DNA from: Nisaea nitritireducens | Lineage (GTDB): Bacteria; Pseudomonadota; Alphaproteobacteria; Thalassobaculales; Thalassobaculaceae | Assembly (NCBI RefSeq): GCF_014904795.1 | Contig: NZ_JACZFS010000005.1 | Span: forward strand, 1-39,199 | Length of the DNA: 39,199 nucleotides | Reading direction: 5' to 3' | Shown here: one piece after another, positions 1-8,313 of the stretch | Layout: every line of letters starts with the position of its first letter | How positions within the stretch are numbered: position 1 is the first letter of the stretch | Made by a program: the position numbers and the translations under genes | Notes under the pieces: generated by a model | Database searches by the model: none | Seen by the model: the letters and a program-made list of their open reading frames with translations, nothing else | What the model was told of the DNA's origin: nothing

Positions 1-1
1 T

Positions 2-37
2 GCCGCGAATATTGCGGCCATTCGCGGTGAAAAGTGA
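2..37 (+). CDS. 3' end of an upstream gene, possibly rpe (ribulose-phosphate 3-epimerase)
   Basis: An open frame enters from the left edge and ends with TGA at 35-37, giving the C-terminal peptide AANIAAIRGEK. This resembles the usual end of ribulose-phosphate 3-epimerase (the pattern is roughly YAxxIAAIRG), and rpe often precedes a heparinase-like gene in Rhodospirillales. Only 11 residues are visible, so the identity is a guess. The gap to the next gene is 27 nt, so the two may be cotranscribed. Confidence 0.35.
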   Translation, partial: AANIAAIRGEK

Positions 38-64
38 GTTTCTGCTAGGCCTTTGGGAGCGGGC

Positions 65-1687
65 ATGCGGACTTTAAAGGAACTCTATTTCGCTTCGCCG
101 GTTTACCGCTGGCGGCTCGCGGCAAAGCCGCTGCTCGGTTTCAAGGACCGGCTCTCCGACGATCTGCCGGGCAGCACGTCGATTGCGCGGGCAATCCTTG
201 ACGGGCGCATGCCCTATGTGTCCGGCAGTTTCGCGCTGGATGCGGACCCATGGATAAAGGAGCCGGGAGAGCCCGGCGCACTGGAGCATCTGCACGGCTT
301 CTCCTGGCTAAGGGATCTCCGCGATCTCGGCGGTGAGGCGGCCCGACTGCGGGCTCGCGATCTGGTCGATGGCTGGCTCGCCCGGCACGACGAATGGGAC
401 GCATTGTTATGGCGCCCTGATATTCTTGGGGAGCGTCTCTCTTCCTGGATCGGGAACTACGATTTCTTCGGCGGCTCCGCAGATGACGAGTTCCGGGCCG
501 ATTTTTTCCAGTCCATCGGCCGTCAATACAGGCATCTGGCCGGCGATATCGAGGCCTCGGCGCCCGGCGCCCGGCGCCTGCTTGCGGCCAAGGGCCTGTT
601 CGCCGCGATGGCGGTGATCGGCGAAAGCGCCGGGAAGTTCACCCAGGCACTACAATGGCTGCACCGAGAACTCGACCGGCAGATCGCCGCCGACGGCGGT
701 CATGTCTCGCGTTCGCCGGCCATGCAGGTCTCGGTGCTGGCCGATCTTGTTGAAATCCGCAAAGCGCTGCGTCTGGCGGAGCATGCCGACGAGGCGCTGG
801 ACGAGCGGATTTCCATGATGACGGCGATGCTGCGTCTGCTGCGTCACGGCGATGGCGGTCTTGCCCTGTTCAATCATGCGACTGAAGGCGAGGTTTGGTT
901 CATCGACAGCCTGATCGCCCAGGCCGAAACCAAGCGGAAGTCGCTGGCGTCAGCCCCGGATAGTGGTTTCGAGCGGCTGGTCGCCGGGCGTACCTGCCTG
1001 ATCATGGACACGGGCAAGCCTTCGCCTGCGGATCACTCGGCGCATGCGGGGCTGCTTTCCTTCGAGCTCAGCGTCGGCAAGCAGCGGATGATTGTGAATT
1101 GCGGCGCCAGCCCGGCGGACCCGAAATGGGATGGCGCGCTTCGCGCCACGGCGGCGCATTCGACCCTCGTGATCGACGACCGCAATGCGGCCGAGATCGA
1201 AGCGGACGGCATGCCTGGCGCGCGACCGGAGCATGTCCAGGCCGTGCGGTCCGAGAATGACGGGGACATGCTGATCGAGGCGGAGCATGACGGCTATCTG
1301 CCGACCCATGGACTGAAACATTTCCGCCGGGTCTATCTGTCCCATGCCGGCGACGACCTGCGCGTCGAGGACCGTCTGCTCTATACCGGCGATCCCGGGG
1401 ATATCCCGAAGGAAGCCTGCATTCGGCTGCATCTGCACCCGAAAGTCCGAGCCTCTATCATCCAGAGCGGATCGGCGGCACTGATCCGGCTCGGCAGCGG
1501 CTCTGGCTGGCGCCTGCGCTGCGACCGGGGACTGGCATTGAACGAGAGCGTCTATTTCGGGCGGGACGGTCAGTTCCAGCGCTGCGAGCAGCTGGTGATC
1601 CGTGAGCCGCTGGACGATATCCGGACAGCCGGAGAAGTCACGATCCGCTGGGCGCTGCAGCGTGAAGACGGCAAGACGGCAGGCTGA
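65..1687 (+). CDS. heparinase II/III-like family protein
   Basis: A protein of about 540 residues resembling the cytoplasmic heparinase II/III-like proteins of alphaproteobacteria. The N-terminal half is alpha-helical (an alginate-lyase-like toroid). The C-terminal half, from about residue 325, is beta-rich and matches the heparinase II/III domain, with HAGLLSFEL near 326 and the conserved HSTLVIDD near 364. No signal peptide is visible, so a secreted polysaccharide lyase role is not supported; the substrate is unknown. The ATG at 65 is preferred over a TTG at 53 because GGGAG at 55-59 is well placed for it. It lies 45 nt upstream of the polysaccharide-initiating transferase gene, which fits a role around cell-surface glycans, although relatives are also linked to rpe/purH housekeeping loci. 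Confident on family, not on substrate. Confidence 0.8.
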   Translation: MRTLKELYFASPVYRWRLAAKPLLGFKDRLSDDLPGSTSIARAILDGRMPYVSGSFALDADPWIKEPGEPGALEHLHGFSWLRDLRDLGGEAARLRARDLVDGWLARHDEWDALLWRPDILGERLSSWIGNYDFFGGSADDEFRADFFQSIGRQYRHLAGDIEASAPGARRLLAAKGLFAAMAVIGESAGKFTQALQWLHRELDRQIAADGGHVSRSPAMQVSVLADLVEIRKALRLAEHADEALDERISMMTAMLRLLRHGDGGLALFNHATEGEVWFIDSLIAQAETKRKSLASAPDSGFERLVAGRTCLIMDTGKPSPADHSAHAGLLSFELSVGKQRMIVNCGASPADPKWDGALRATAAHSTLVIDDRNAAEIEADGMPGARPEHVQAVRSENDGDMLIEAEHDGYLPTHGLKHFRRVYLSHAGDDLRVEDRLLYTGDPGDIPKEACIRLHLHPKVRASIIQSGSAALIRLGSGSGWRLRCDRGLALNESVYFGRDGQFQRCEQLVIREPLDDIRTAGEVTIRWALQREDGKTAG

Positions 1688-1732
1688 CAATCGACTGGCC
1701 CTCGGGGCGGCGGGAACGTTATAAGAGCGCCC

Positions 1733-2761
1733 ATGCAACTGCTTACAGCCCTTATCCTTTTCGGTGTCCTGTTCGTCGTGTCCCTGGTTGGGACGCGCCT
1801 GCTGATCACCTTGCTGACGCGCCGTGCCGTGATCGATGTCCCGAACGAGCGCAGCAGCCACGTTGTGCCGAAGCCGCGCGGTGGCGGGATTGCCGTCGTC
1901 ACGGTGATGCTCGCCGGCTGGATCGGCTGGCTGGCGCTGCAGGGAAATCTCGACGGCAAATCCCTGTTGCTTGCCGGATTGACCGCTGGTCTTGCCGTGC
2001 TTTCCTTCATCGACGACCTGAAGAGCCTGCCGGCCCGTCTCCGGCTGCTGGTGCAGGCGGTGGCCGTCGCTGCCGGGTTGCTGGTGACGATCCCGGATGC
2101 GGGGTTCAGCAATGGTCTGATACCGGTCTGGATCGAACTCCCGATCGCCGGGTTTGCCTGGCTCTGGTTCGTCAATCTTTTCAACTTCATGGACGGGATA
2201 GACGGTATCACCGGCGTTGAGACGATCAGTATCGGCAGTGGCTTGATCGCCCTCTCCCTCGTGAGCGGGGGCGGGGCGCTAGCGGTACAGCTTCCTGCTC
2301 TGGCCATGGTCGCGGCGATTGCCGGCTTTCTGGTCTGGAACTGGCAACCCTCGAAGATCTTTATCGGTGATGTCGCCTCAATCCCGCTCGGTTTCTTCGC
2401 CGGTTGGATGCTGCTTGAGACCGGCGCCGCTTCGGATGGGTCTTCAGGCTGGGCGGTGGTGTTGCTGCTGCCGGGCTATTATCTGTTCGATGCGACCTTC
2501 ACGCTGGTCAAACGCGGGCTCCGGCGGGAAAATATCTTCGAGGCGCACCGCCAGCATTTTTACCAGCAGGCAACGCAGCAGGGCTTTAGCCATGCGGGTG
2601 CCTGTCTTGCCATTATGGCGCTGAATATAGGTCTGATTGCATTGGCTCTGTTCGTGGCTCCGGTCTATCCGGTGTTCTCGGTCGTTGCCGGTTTCGCCGC
2701 TATTGTTCTGTTGTGCCTCGTGTTCCGTAGAGGCGGAATTTCGACGCGTGCAGCAGTTTGA
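1733..2761 (+). CDS. undecaprenyl-phosphate glycosyl-1-phosphate transferase (WecA/WbpL-like, MraY superfamily)
   Basis: A polytopic membrane enzyme of 342 residues that would transfer a sugar-1-phosphate from a UDP-sugar to undecaprenyl phosphate, the first step of O-antigen or capsule repeat synthesis. Visible family hallmarks are the N-terminal PNERSSHVVPKPRGGG, the Mg-binding Asp pair in FIDDLKSL (about residues 90-97), the NFMDGIDGITG motif (about 150), the catalytic-Asp motif IFIGDVAS (about 210) and the cytoplasmic His motif EAHRQHFYQ near residue 270. Around ten hydrophobic segments fit the family. The next gene is a WbpM-like dehydratase, the same pairing as wbpL/wbpM in Pseudomonas, so the initiating sugar may be a 6-deoxy-HexNAc such as FucNAc or QuiNAc. 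That sugar is an inference. Confidence 0.88.
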   Translation: MQLLTALILFGVLFVVSLVGTRLLITLLTRRAVIDVPNERSSHVVPKPRGGGIAVVTVMLAGWIGWLALQGNLDGKSLLLAGLTAGLAVLSFIDDLKSLPARLRLLVQAVAVAAGLLVTIPDAGFSNGLIPVWIELPIAGFAWLWFVNLFNFMDGIDGITGVETISIGSGLIALSLVSGGGALAVQLPALAMVAAIAGFLVWNWQPSKIFIGDVASIPLGFFAGWMLLETGAASDGSSGWAVVLLLPGYYLFDATFTLVKRGLRRENIFEAHRQHFYQQATQQGFSHAGACLAIMALNIGLIALALFVAPVYPVFSVVAGFAAIVLLCLVFRRGGISTRAAV

Positions 2762-2774
2762 CGCAGGGGTTGAA

Positions 2775-2788
2775 GCCCTTCGAAGGGC
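2775..2788. promoter_or_regulatory. 14-bp perfect palindrome and candidate promoter between the wbpL-like and wbpM-like genes
   Basis: GCCCTTCGAAGGGC is a perfect palindrome in the 97-nt gap between the two polysaccharide genes. A TATAAC hexamer at 2801-2806 could serve as a -10 element for separate transcription of the downstream gene. No T-run follows the palindrome, so it is not an obvious terminator. Function is not established. Confidence 0.3.
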
Positions 2789-2858
2789 AAGACGGGTGGA
2801 TATAACTGGGGTAAGCTCGCAAGTGTTCGGCCCGATTGGGGCGGGGAAGTTATGATCG

Positions 2859-4805
2859 GTGGCTATGTTCGGGTCTAAACGCAGTTTCCTGACCTTCCTG
2901 CACGATGTCGGGATGGCAGCGTTATCCTTCCTGATTTCGCTGACCCTGCGGCTCGGACAGGACATCCTTGTCTGGCCGCGGGAAGTGGTCGGGTTCGGGC
3001 TGGTGGCTTTCACCGGTGTCGCTGCGGTGGTGTTCTTCTCCATGCGCCTTGACCGCACGGTCTGGCGCTATGCCTCGATGAGCGATCTCAGCCGAATTGT
3101 CCGGGCTGTGGTTGTCTGCATCGCGCTGTTTCTCGTAGTCCAGTTCCTCGCCACCCGGCTCGACGATTTCCCCCGCTCTTTCCTGATCATCGAATTCTTT
3201 GTGTTGACGCTCCTGCTGGCCGGACCGCGCTTCGCTTACCGGTTGGTCAAGGACGGCGCATATTCCAGTCTGTTCGAGCGGAATTCGGCGGGTCGGGTCC
3301 CTGTGCTCCTGATCGGTGCAGGGGATGGCTCGGACGCGTTCATCCGCGAGATGGGGCGCGAGAAGGATGCACCTTATCGGGTCGTTGGTATCGTCGACGA
3401 TGTTGGCGGTCGTGTCGGTCGCATGATCCGCGGCGTGCCGGTGCTGGGCACGCTGGATGAACTCGACAAGGTCGTGGCCGACCTGCGCAAGCGGGACACG
3501 GCACCGCAACGACTGGTCATCACCCGACAATCCATTGAGGGTTCCGTTATCCGGGATCTGCTCGAAAGGGCGAACACTCTTGGCCTCGCTGTTGGCAGGA
3601 TGCCGAAGATGGCGTCTCTGGAAGGCGCTGACGGGCCGGTCGACACAGTGCGTTCCGTCAGTGTTGAAGATCTTCTCGGGCGGCCACAGAAGGTTCTGGA
3701 CCGCAAGGGTGTTTCCGATCTGATCGGTGGCCGCAAGGTGATGATCACAGGCGCCGGCGGCACCATCGGCGGCGAGCTTTCGCGCCAGATCGCGGCCCTT
3801 GCTCCGTCCGAGATTGCATTGCTGGATGCAGGCGAGTTTCAGCTCTATCAGATCGACCTGGAAATCTCCGAAAAGTTCCCTGACCTGCCGCGCAAGGCGC
3901 TGCTCGCCGACGTTCGCGATGCGCAGTCCGTGGATGAACGGATCGCGACTTTTGCGCCGGACATCGTCTTCCATGCGGCGGCGCTGAAGCATGTGCCGTT
4001 GGTCGAGGCGAACCCGACAGACGGCGTGATGACCAATGTCATCGGCACCCGCAATGTGGCTGACGCGGTCGCGCGGCACGGCGTTGCCGAAATGGTGCTG
4101 ATCTCCACGGACAAGGCGGTGAACCCGACCAATGTCATGGGCGCCACCAAGCGGACGGCAGAGGCCTATTGCCAGGCCAAGGATCGGGAAGAGGCGCGCC
4201 GGGGCGGGCCGCGTTATGTCACCGTCCGGTTCGGCAATGTGCTGGGCTCGACCGGCTCTGTCATTCCGCTGTTCAAGCGTCAGTTGGCACGGGGCGGTCC
4301 GCTGACGGTTACCCACCCGGACATGACCCGCTACTTCATGACAGTGCGTGAGGCAGTCGAGCTGGTGCTGCAGGCCGCAGCCATGGATGCCGGTGTAAGC
4401 GCCGATAAGCGTGAAAGCGGCGCTATCTGTGTGCTCGACATGGGAGAGCCAGTTAAGATCGCCGATTTGGCGGCGCAGATGATCCGGCTGTCGGGCCTGA
4501 CCCCCGATGTCGATATCGAAATCACTTATACGGGACCGCGCCCGGGCGAGAAGCTCTTCGAGGAGCTGTTCCACGATGCCGAAGCCTTGATCGCAACCGA
4601 GATTGACGGCATTCACCGGGCTTCCCCCCGGACGGCGGATCTGGCCGTCCTTTCCCGCGTGCTCGACGAGATCGAGGCAAGCGGGCGGCAGCGCAATGGC
4701 GATCAGGTTCTGGGGCTGTTGGCCCGGCTCGTACCCGAGTTCAGTGGGCAGACCGGTAGCGCTGCGGTGCAGACACCGGCACAAGCCGCAGAGCGCCCTG
4801 CCTAG
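2859..4805 (+). CDS. membrane-anchored nucleotide-sugar 4,6-dehydratase (WbpM/CapD/FlaA1-like)
   Basis: A protein of 648 residues with the full-length WbpM architecture. Four N-terminal transmembrane segments (about 10-115) are followed by a CoA-binding-like Rossmann region (LIGAGDGSD, about 150) and an SDR dehydratase domain with GAGGTIGGELS (about 297). The catalytic stretch is ISTDKAVNPTNVMGATKR (about 414-431), with Met in the position usually held by Tyr, as is typical of this subfamily, and the Lys retained. C-terminal motifs GNVLGSTGSV and GPRPGEKLFEELF are also present. The expected reaction is 4,6-dehydration of UDP-GlcNAc to the 4-keto-6-deoxy sugar used for QuiNAc/FucNAc. The GTG at 2859 is preferred because GGGGAAG at 2843-2849 is 9 nt upstream; ATG at 2865 is the alternative. 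The stop shares a CTAG with the stop of the convergent kinase gene. Confidence 0.9.
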   Translation: MAMFGSKRSFLTFLHDVGMAALSFLISLTLRLGQDILVWPREVVGFGLVAFTGVAAVVFFSMRLDRTVWRYASMSDLSRIVRAVVVCIALFLVVQFLATRLDDFPRSFLIIEFFVLTLLLAGPRFAYRLVKDGAYSSLFERNSAGRVPVLLIGAGDGSDAFIREMGREKDAPYRVVGIVDDVGGRVGRMIRGVPVLGTLDELDKVVADLRKRDTAPQRLVITRQSIEGSVIRDLLERANTLGLAVGRMPKMASLEGADGPVDTVRSVSVEDLLGRPQKVLDRKGVSDLIGGRKVMITGAGGTIGGELSRQIAALAPSEIALLDAGEFQLYQIDLEISEKFPDLPRKALLADVRDAQSVDERIATFAPDIVFHAAALKHVPLVEANPTDGVMTNVIGTRNVADAVARHGVAEMVLISTDKAVNPTNVMGATKRTAEAYCQAKDREEARRGGPRYVTVRFGNVLGSTGSVIPLFKRQLARGGPLTVTHPDMTRYFMTVREAVELVLQAAAMDAGVSADKRESGAICVLDMGEPVKIADLAAQMIRLSGLTPDVDIEITYTGPRPGEKLFEELFHDAEALIATEIDGIHRASPRTADLAVLSRVLDEIEASGRQRNGDQVLGLLARLVPEFSGQTGSAAVQTPAQAAERPA

Positions 4806-5329
4806 GCGGTCCGTTCTGCCTTTGTGATTTGCCCGAGAGCCCGAATGATTTCGTCTGTTGCATTCCCGGCGGAGAGTTTTGCGGTGTCGACCCGAAGGTC
4901 TGCACCGGCCCAGGGGTGATAGTCCCGTGCCATGACCTTTTGCCAGTCGGGCAGATCCTTGCCCGGAATGTCGGCGTGGCGGGTCTCGACGCGTAGGCGA
5001 TGCTCCGTTTCATCGGAACAGTAAAGCTCAACACCGAAGAATCCGCTCTCGGCCGTGCGTGCGGCATCTTTGAAGATATCTCTCGTCAGCTGCCACGGAT
5101 TGACGCAATCGATGATGGCGTTCTGCCCGAGGCTCAAGTTTGATACCGCGAGAGCCGCGGCAATCTGATAGCCAAGTGGACCGATATCCCGCTCGGGATC
5201 ATCGACCATCAAGACGCCTTCGATCTCGTCAACGCGCAGATAGGGAATGCCCTGCTGTTGTGCGAGCTGTCGCGCAACGGTCGTCTTGCCTACGCCGGGC
5301 AGCCCGGCAAAAGAAATCAGGGTTTGCAT
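4802..5329 (-). CDS. AAA-family P-loop kinase-like ATPase
   Basis: A 175-residue soluble protein of the small P-loop kinase group (shikimate/adenylylsulfate kinase-like fold). The Walker A motif GLPGVGKTT is at about residues 9-17. RVDEIEGVL at about 32-40 is a plausible substrate-binding segment, and an Asp-Cys-Val-Asn stretch lies near residue 77. The length fits single-domain small-molecule kinases of unknown substrate, often annotated simply as AAA family ATPase. It is convergent with the dehydratase gene, sharing four bases, and lies 46 nt downstream of the pobR stop on the same strand. No function can be assigned from context. Confidence 0.75.
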   Translation of the reverse strand: MQTLISFAGLPGVGKTTVARQLAQQQGIPYLRVDEIEGVLMVDDPERDIGPLGYQIAAALAVSNLSLGQNAIIDCVNPWQLTRDIFKDAARTAESGFFGVELYCSDETEHRLRVETRHADIPGKDLPDWQKVMARDYHPWAGADLRVDTAKLSAGNATDEIIRALGQITKAERTA

Positions 5330-5375
5330 GTGAGACTCTTACAAGCCCATCCCGTGTGTCTCAAGCGCGGGGCGT

Positions 5376-6293
5376 TCAGGCATCTGCAGCATCGTGTTCC
5401 GGTGTGCCTGTAAAATAGGATTTGTGCTGCTTTCTGAATTGGGTAGGTGTCAGACCGGTTCCTGTCGCGAAGAAACGGCTGAAATAGGCCTGATCCTCAA
5501 ACCCAAGGCCATAGGCGACTTCTGCGACGGATCGTGCCGTATAGAGCAAGTCGCGTTGCGCCTCGAGCAGGGTTCGCTGTTTTAGTATTTCGAGAGGGGT
5601 GCGCCCGGAGCACGCCTGCGTTGCCCGGCGAAGCGTGCGCTCGGACGTTGCCAAGCGTTCCGCGTAATCTGTAATCGTGAGCTGGTCCCGGAAACATTCT
5701 TCAACCAGTGTCCGGAACCGCTCGAACAGATTGTCCGGCACGGCTGCGTCAGCTTTGGACTCTCTGGCGCTTTCGGTGAGGCGGATGAACAGGCCGAGGA
5801 TGCGGAGCAGGTCTGCTGCGACCAGGGCATGTTTGCCCGCTTGCTCCCGCCTGCTTTCAAGAAACACCCGCTGACAGGCAAGCCGTATCTGTTCAACCGT
5901 ATCCGGGTCTTCGGCAAGCGGCACAATTGCTGACGTTCGAATGACATCCCGTGTCGCTGCGTCGCCCGCGTGCCCAACCAACTCGGTCAGATAAGCTTCC
6001 GCAATCGTCAGGACGTAGCCTTCCGTGTCCGGCCGGAAAACATAGCTATGAATGGCGTTTGGCGTGACGGCTGTTAAGGCGGGAGCGACGAGGCGAGCCG
6101 TCGAGCCTTCAAGCTGCATGTCGGCGGCGCCTGCGGTAAGGAGCAGGAACTGGAAAAGTTCTGGATGCCGGTGTGGCCGGATTGTCCAATCATTCTCCCG
6201 GCTGCGCATCGGGATCGTTTCAATATGCAGGAAACGCGGCTCTACAATTCCGTCGCCGTCCAGGTACAGGTTGAAGGAGGGGATGGAATTCAT
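5376..6293 (-). CDS. pobR: AraC-family regulator, probable 4-hydroxybenzoate-responsive activator PobR
   Basis: A 305-residue regulator with an N-terminal cupin-like sensor domain (RPHRHPELFQFL at about 40) and a C-terminal AraC double helix-turn-helix (about 210-300). The latter includes ITDYAERLATSERTLRR and the hallmark VAEVAYGLGFEDQAYFSRF. It is divergent from pobA across about 154 nt, the standard arrangement for PobR, which activates pobA when 4-hydroxybenzoate is present. The start is placed at the ATG at 6293 rather than ten codons upstream because the family begins at MNSIPSFNLY. Fairly sure on family; the effector is inferred from the neighbour. Confidence 0.85.
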   Translation of the reverse strand: MNSIPSFNLYLDGDGIVEPRFLHIETIPMRSRENDWTIRPHRHPELFQFLLLTAGAADMQLEGSTARLVAPALTAVTPNAIHSYVFRPDTEGYVLTIAEAYLTELVGHAGDAATRDVIRTSAIVPLAEDPDTVEQIRLACQRVFLESRREQAGKHALVAADLLRILGLFIRLTESARESKADAAVPDNLFERFRTLVEECFRDQLTITDYAERLATSERTLRRATQACSGRTPLEILKQRTLLEAQRDLLYTARSVAEVAYGLGFEDQAYFSRFFATGTGLTPTQFRKQHKSYFTGTPEHDAADA

Positions 6294-6447
6294 AAAAAAT
6301 TTGCCGGTTTCAGGTGGCCGCATTTTCGGGGCGCTTGTTTCTAATAAAGATCAGTTTGGCCGGAAAATGCAATTCTTTGTCCTGAACCTCTCTTAGCGGC
6401 TCCCGGGTTTCCGGATAAAATTCAAGGTATTCGGGAGGATACAGAGA
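6294..6447. promoter_or_regulatory. pobR-pobA divergent promoter region
   Basis: The 154-nt divergent intergenic region is comparatively AT-rich. It contains an inverted pair CCGGAAA (6360-6366) and TTTCCGG (6408-6414), about 48 bp apart, a spacing compatible with two operator half-sites on one DNA face. GGGAGG at about 6434-6439 is a good ribosome-binding site for pobA. Regulatory use of the inverted pair is an inference. Confidence 0.45.
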
Positions 6448-7623
6448 ATGAAAACCCAGGTCGCAATCATTGGTGCCGGCCCCGCCGGTCTGCTTCTTGC
6501 CCAGCTGCTGCGTCAGAGCGGTGTGGAGTCCGTTATTCTTGAGGCCCGGTCCGAAGAGTATGTGCTTAGCCGGATCCGCGCCGGTGTGCTGGAGCATCCG
6601 ACGGTCGAGCTGCTGCATTCCATCGGTGCCGGAGAACGGCTCGGCCGGGAAGGCATGCCCCATGACGGGGTGGACATGGTGTTTCAGGGCGAGAAACGCC
6701 GGATCGACTTCCCCGCTTTGACCGGCGGCAAGAAGGTTACGGTCTATGGCCAGCAGGAGGTGGTGAAAGACCTGATCGCACTGAAAAAGGATTTCGACGG
6801 GCAGATCCTGTTCGAGGCCGAAAATGTCCGGCTGCACGATATCGAAGGCGATAGTCCTTCGGTGAGCTTCACACGGCACGGCGAGGATGTCGTTCTGTCC
6901 TGCGCTTTCATTGCCGGGTGCGACGGGTTCCATGGTGTCTCCAGACAGACCATTCCGCAGGACCGCCTGAAACTGTTCGAAAAAGTCTATCCCTTTGCCT
7001 GGCTTGGTATTCTGGCGGAAGCGCCGCCGGCCCAGGACGAGTTGATCTATTCCTATCATGAGAATGGCTTCGCGCTGTTCAGCATGCGCTCGCCGGAAGT
7101 CACTCGGCTCTATCTGCAGTGCGACCCGGACGAAAATCTCGATGAATGGCCTGACGAGCGGGTCTGGAGCGAGCTCCATACACGGCTGGAATCCGGCGAC
7201 GGGTTCCGGGTGAACGAGGGCAAGATCCTGCGCAAGGACGTGACCCCGATGCGCAGTTTTGTCTGCGAGACCATGCGTCACGGGCGCCTGTTCCTGGCAG
7301 GTGACGCTGCTCATATCGTGCCGCCGACCGGTGCAAAGGGGCTTAATCTCGCCGCAGGTGACGTGAAGGTCCTAAACGATGCGCTCGTTGCATTCTTTAA
7401 AAGCGGCGCGAGCGACCTGCTCGATGCCTATGAAGCAACGGCATTGAAACGCGTCTGGGCGGCGCAACGGTTCTCCTGGTTCATGACCCGCCTGCTACAC
7501 AAATTTCCGGACGGGGCGCCGTTCGATGAGGCGATCCAGATCGCTGATCTTGATTACTTCACCGGCTCGGAAGCGGGCCGGAAGACCATCGCGGAGAATT
7601 ATGTCGGCCTTCCGTTCGGTTGA
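6448..7623 (+). CDS. pobA: 4-hydroxybenzoate 3-monooxygenase
   Basis: A 391-residue class A flavoprotein that hydroxylates 4-hydroxybenzoate to protocatechuate with NAD(P)H and O2. The FAD-binding GAGPAG is at residues 9-14. The second FAD/NADPH motif, with GCDGFHG, is near 157. The ribityl-binding motif GDAAHIVPPTGAKGLNLA starts near 284, nearly identical to the Pseudomonas enzyme. LIYSYH followed by GFALFSMRS carries the substrate-binding Tyr and the Ser-x-Arg pair. Length is normal (about 390-394). The divergent pobR supports the call. No protocatechuate ring-cleavage genes are present in the window, so the rest of the beta-ketoadipate pathway must lie elsewhere. Confidence 0.96.
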   Translation: MKTQVAIIGAGPAGLLLAQLLRQSGVESVILEARSEEYVLSRIRAGVLEHPTVELLHSIGAGERLGREGMPHDGVDMVFQGEKRRIDFPALTGGKKVTVYGQQEVVKDLIALKKDFDGQILFEAENVRLHDIEGDSPSVSFTRHGEDVVLSCAFIAGCDGFHGVSRQTIPQDRLKLFEKVYPFAWLGILAEAPPAQDELIYSYHENGFALFSMRSPEVTRLYLQCDPDENLDEWPDERVWSELHTRLESGDGFRVNEGKILRKDVTPMRSFVCETMRHGRLFLAGDAAHIVPPTGAKGLNLAAGDVKVLNDALVAFFKSGASDLLDAYEATALKRVWAAQRFSWFMTRLLHKFPDGAPFDEAIQIADLDYFTGSEAGRKTIAENYVGLPFG

Positions 7624-7657
7624 ACGAAACCGGGGGCAGTCGAGCTCGCCAGCAATC

Positions 7658-8164
7658 TCAGAAAATCGAACCTCTCAAGTCCGGTTTTTGCTCGTAGAAG
7701 AAGATCGAAATCACCTTGTCAACGGCCGTCCCGTCACTGGAAAGAGGCAGGTGAAGGCGTTCGACCGGAGCGTAATCAAGGGCGAATTGGAGGCTCGGCG
7801 AGCCAAACCTGTGAACAGGGAGGCCTGTTTCGACGACGTGAACCCGGTCAAGGTAAGGGAAGCTCTGCTCGAAGTTGGGAAAGGCTTCGTCGAGATAGGT
7901 TCCTTTGAGTTCGCGCTTCATGACGCGCGTAACATCCGTGCCCTGAAGTCTGACCATGAAGCGGATGGGATCGGGTGTTACATCGACAAGCACCAGATTC
8001 GGCAGGAGGCTTGGAATATCGATCGGGTCGAAATCCGCGCGTGAGGGCAGCCGGCCTTCTGGATGTATCGACATCCAGTATTCGGCAAATTCGCTCACTT
8101 TGGGATTATGGATCGCCGGATGGATACTCTTAAGGTATGCCAGACTTTGCGTCGCATGATCCAT
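7658..8164 (-). CDS. PAS_5-family (PF07310-like) PAS domain protein
   Basis: A 168-residue protein made of one PAS-like module with no visible output domain or membrane segment. It resembles the PAS_5 family common in marine Rhodospirillales, with the typical pattern RLPSRADFDPIDIPSLLPN (about 36-54) followed by LVLVDVTPDPIRFMVRLQGT. These proteins are thought to be sensory or signalling modules, but no function has been demonstrated that I can name. It is convergent with pobA (34 nt gap) and divergent from the BT1-like transporter across a palindrome. A second, divergent paralogue lies at about 19.2-19.8 kb. Confidence 0.75.
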   Translation of the reverse strand: MDHATQSLAYLKSIHPAIHNPKVSEFAEYWMSIHPEGRLPSRADFDPIDIPSLLPNLVLVDVTPDPIRFMVRLQGTDVTRVMKRELKGTYLDEAFPNFEQSFPYLDRVHVVETGLPVHRFGSPSLQFALDYAPVERLHLPLSSDGTAVDKVISIFFYEQKPDLRGSIF

Positions 8165-8218
8165 TGGCGTTCTTGATGGCCCATAGGTGAAGCACAGAAC
8201 TTATTCTATACGGGATAA

Positions 8219-8237
8219 CAGACTTCATTGAAGTCTG
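8219..8237. promoter_or_regulatory. 19-bp palindrome, operator candidate between PAS_5 and transporter genes
   Basis: CAGACTTCATTGAAGTCTG is a perfect inverted repeat with 9-bp arms around a single central base, in the 149-nt divergent region. A TTGAAG hexamer at 8228-8233 inside it could be a -35 box for the transporter gene. On the other strand TAGAAT near 8203-8208 could be a -10 for the PAS gene. An operator where a dimeric repressor blocks one or both promoters is the simplest reading; no linked regulator is obvious. Confidence 0.45.
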
Positions 8238-8313
8238 CAGAAGTCACAAAATCATAAAGGGTTAGGCGCACTCTTCACTATCAGGCAATGTGATCGGATC
8301 TATTGAGACAGGC

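Noticed and set aside
2922-4784. Long open frame of about 620 codons on the minus strand
   Set aside because: It is antisense to the wbpM-like gene, has low-complexity His/Arg/Gln-rich translation and no family motifs; GC-rich codon bias on the plus strand explains it.
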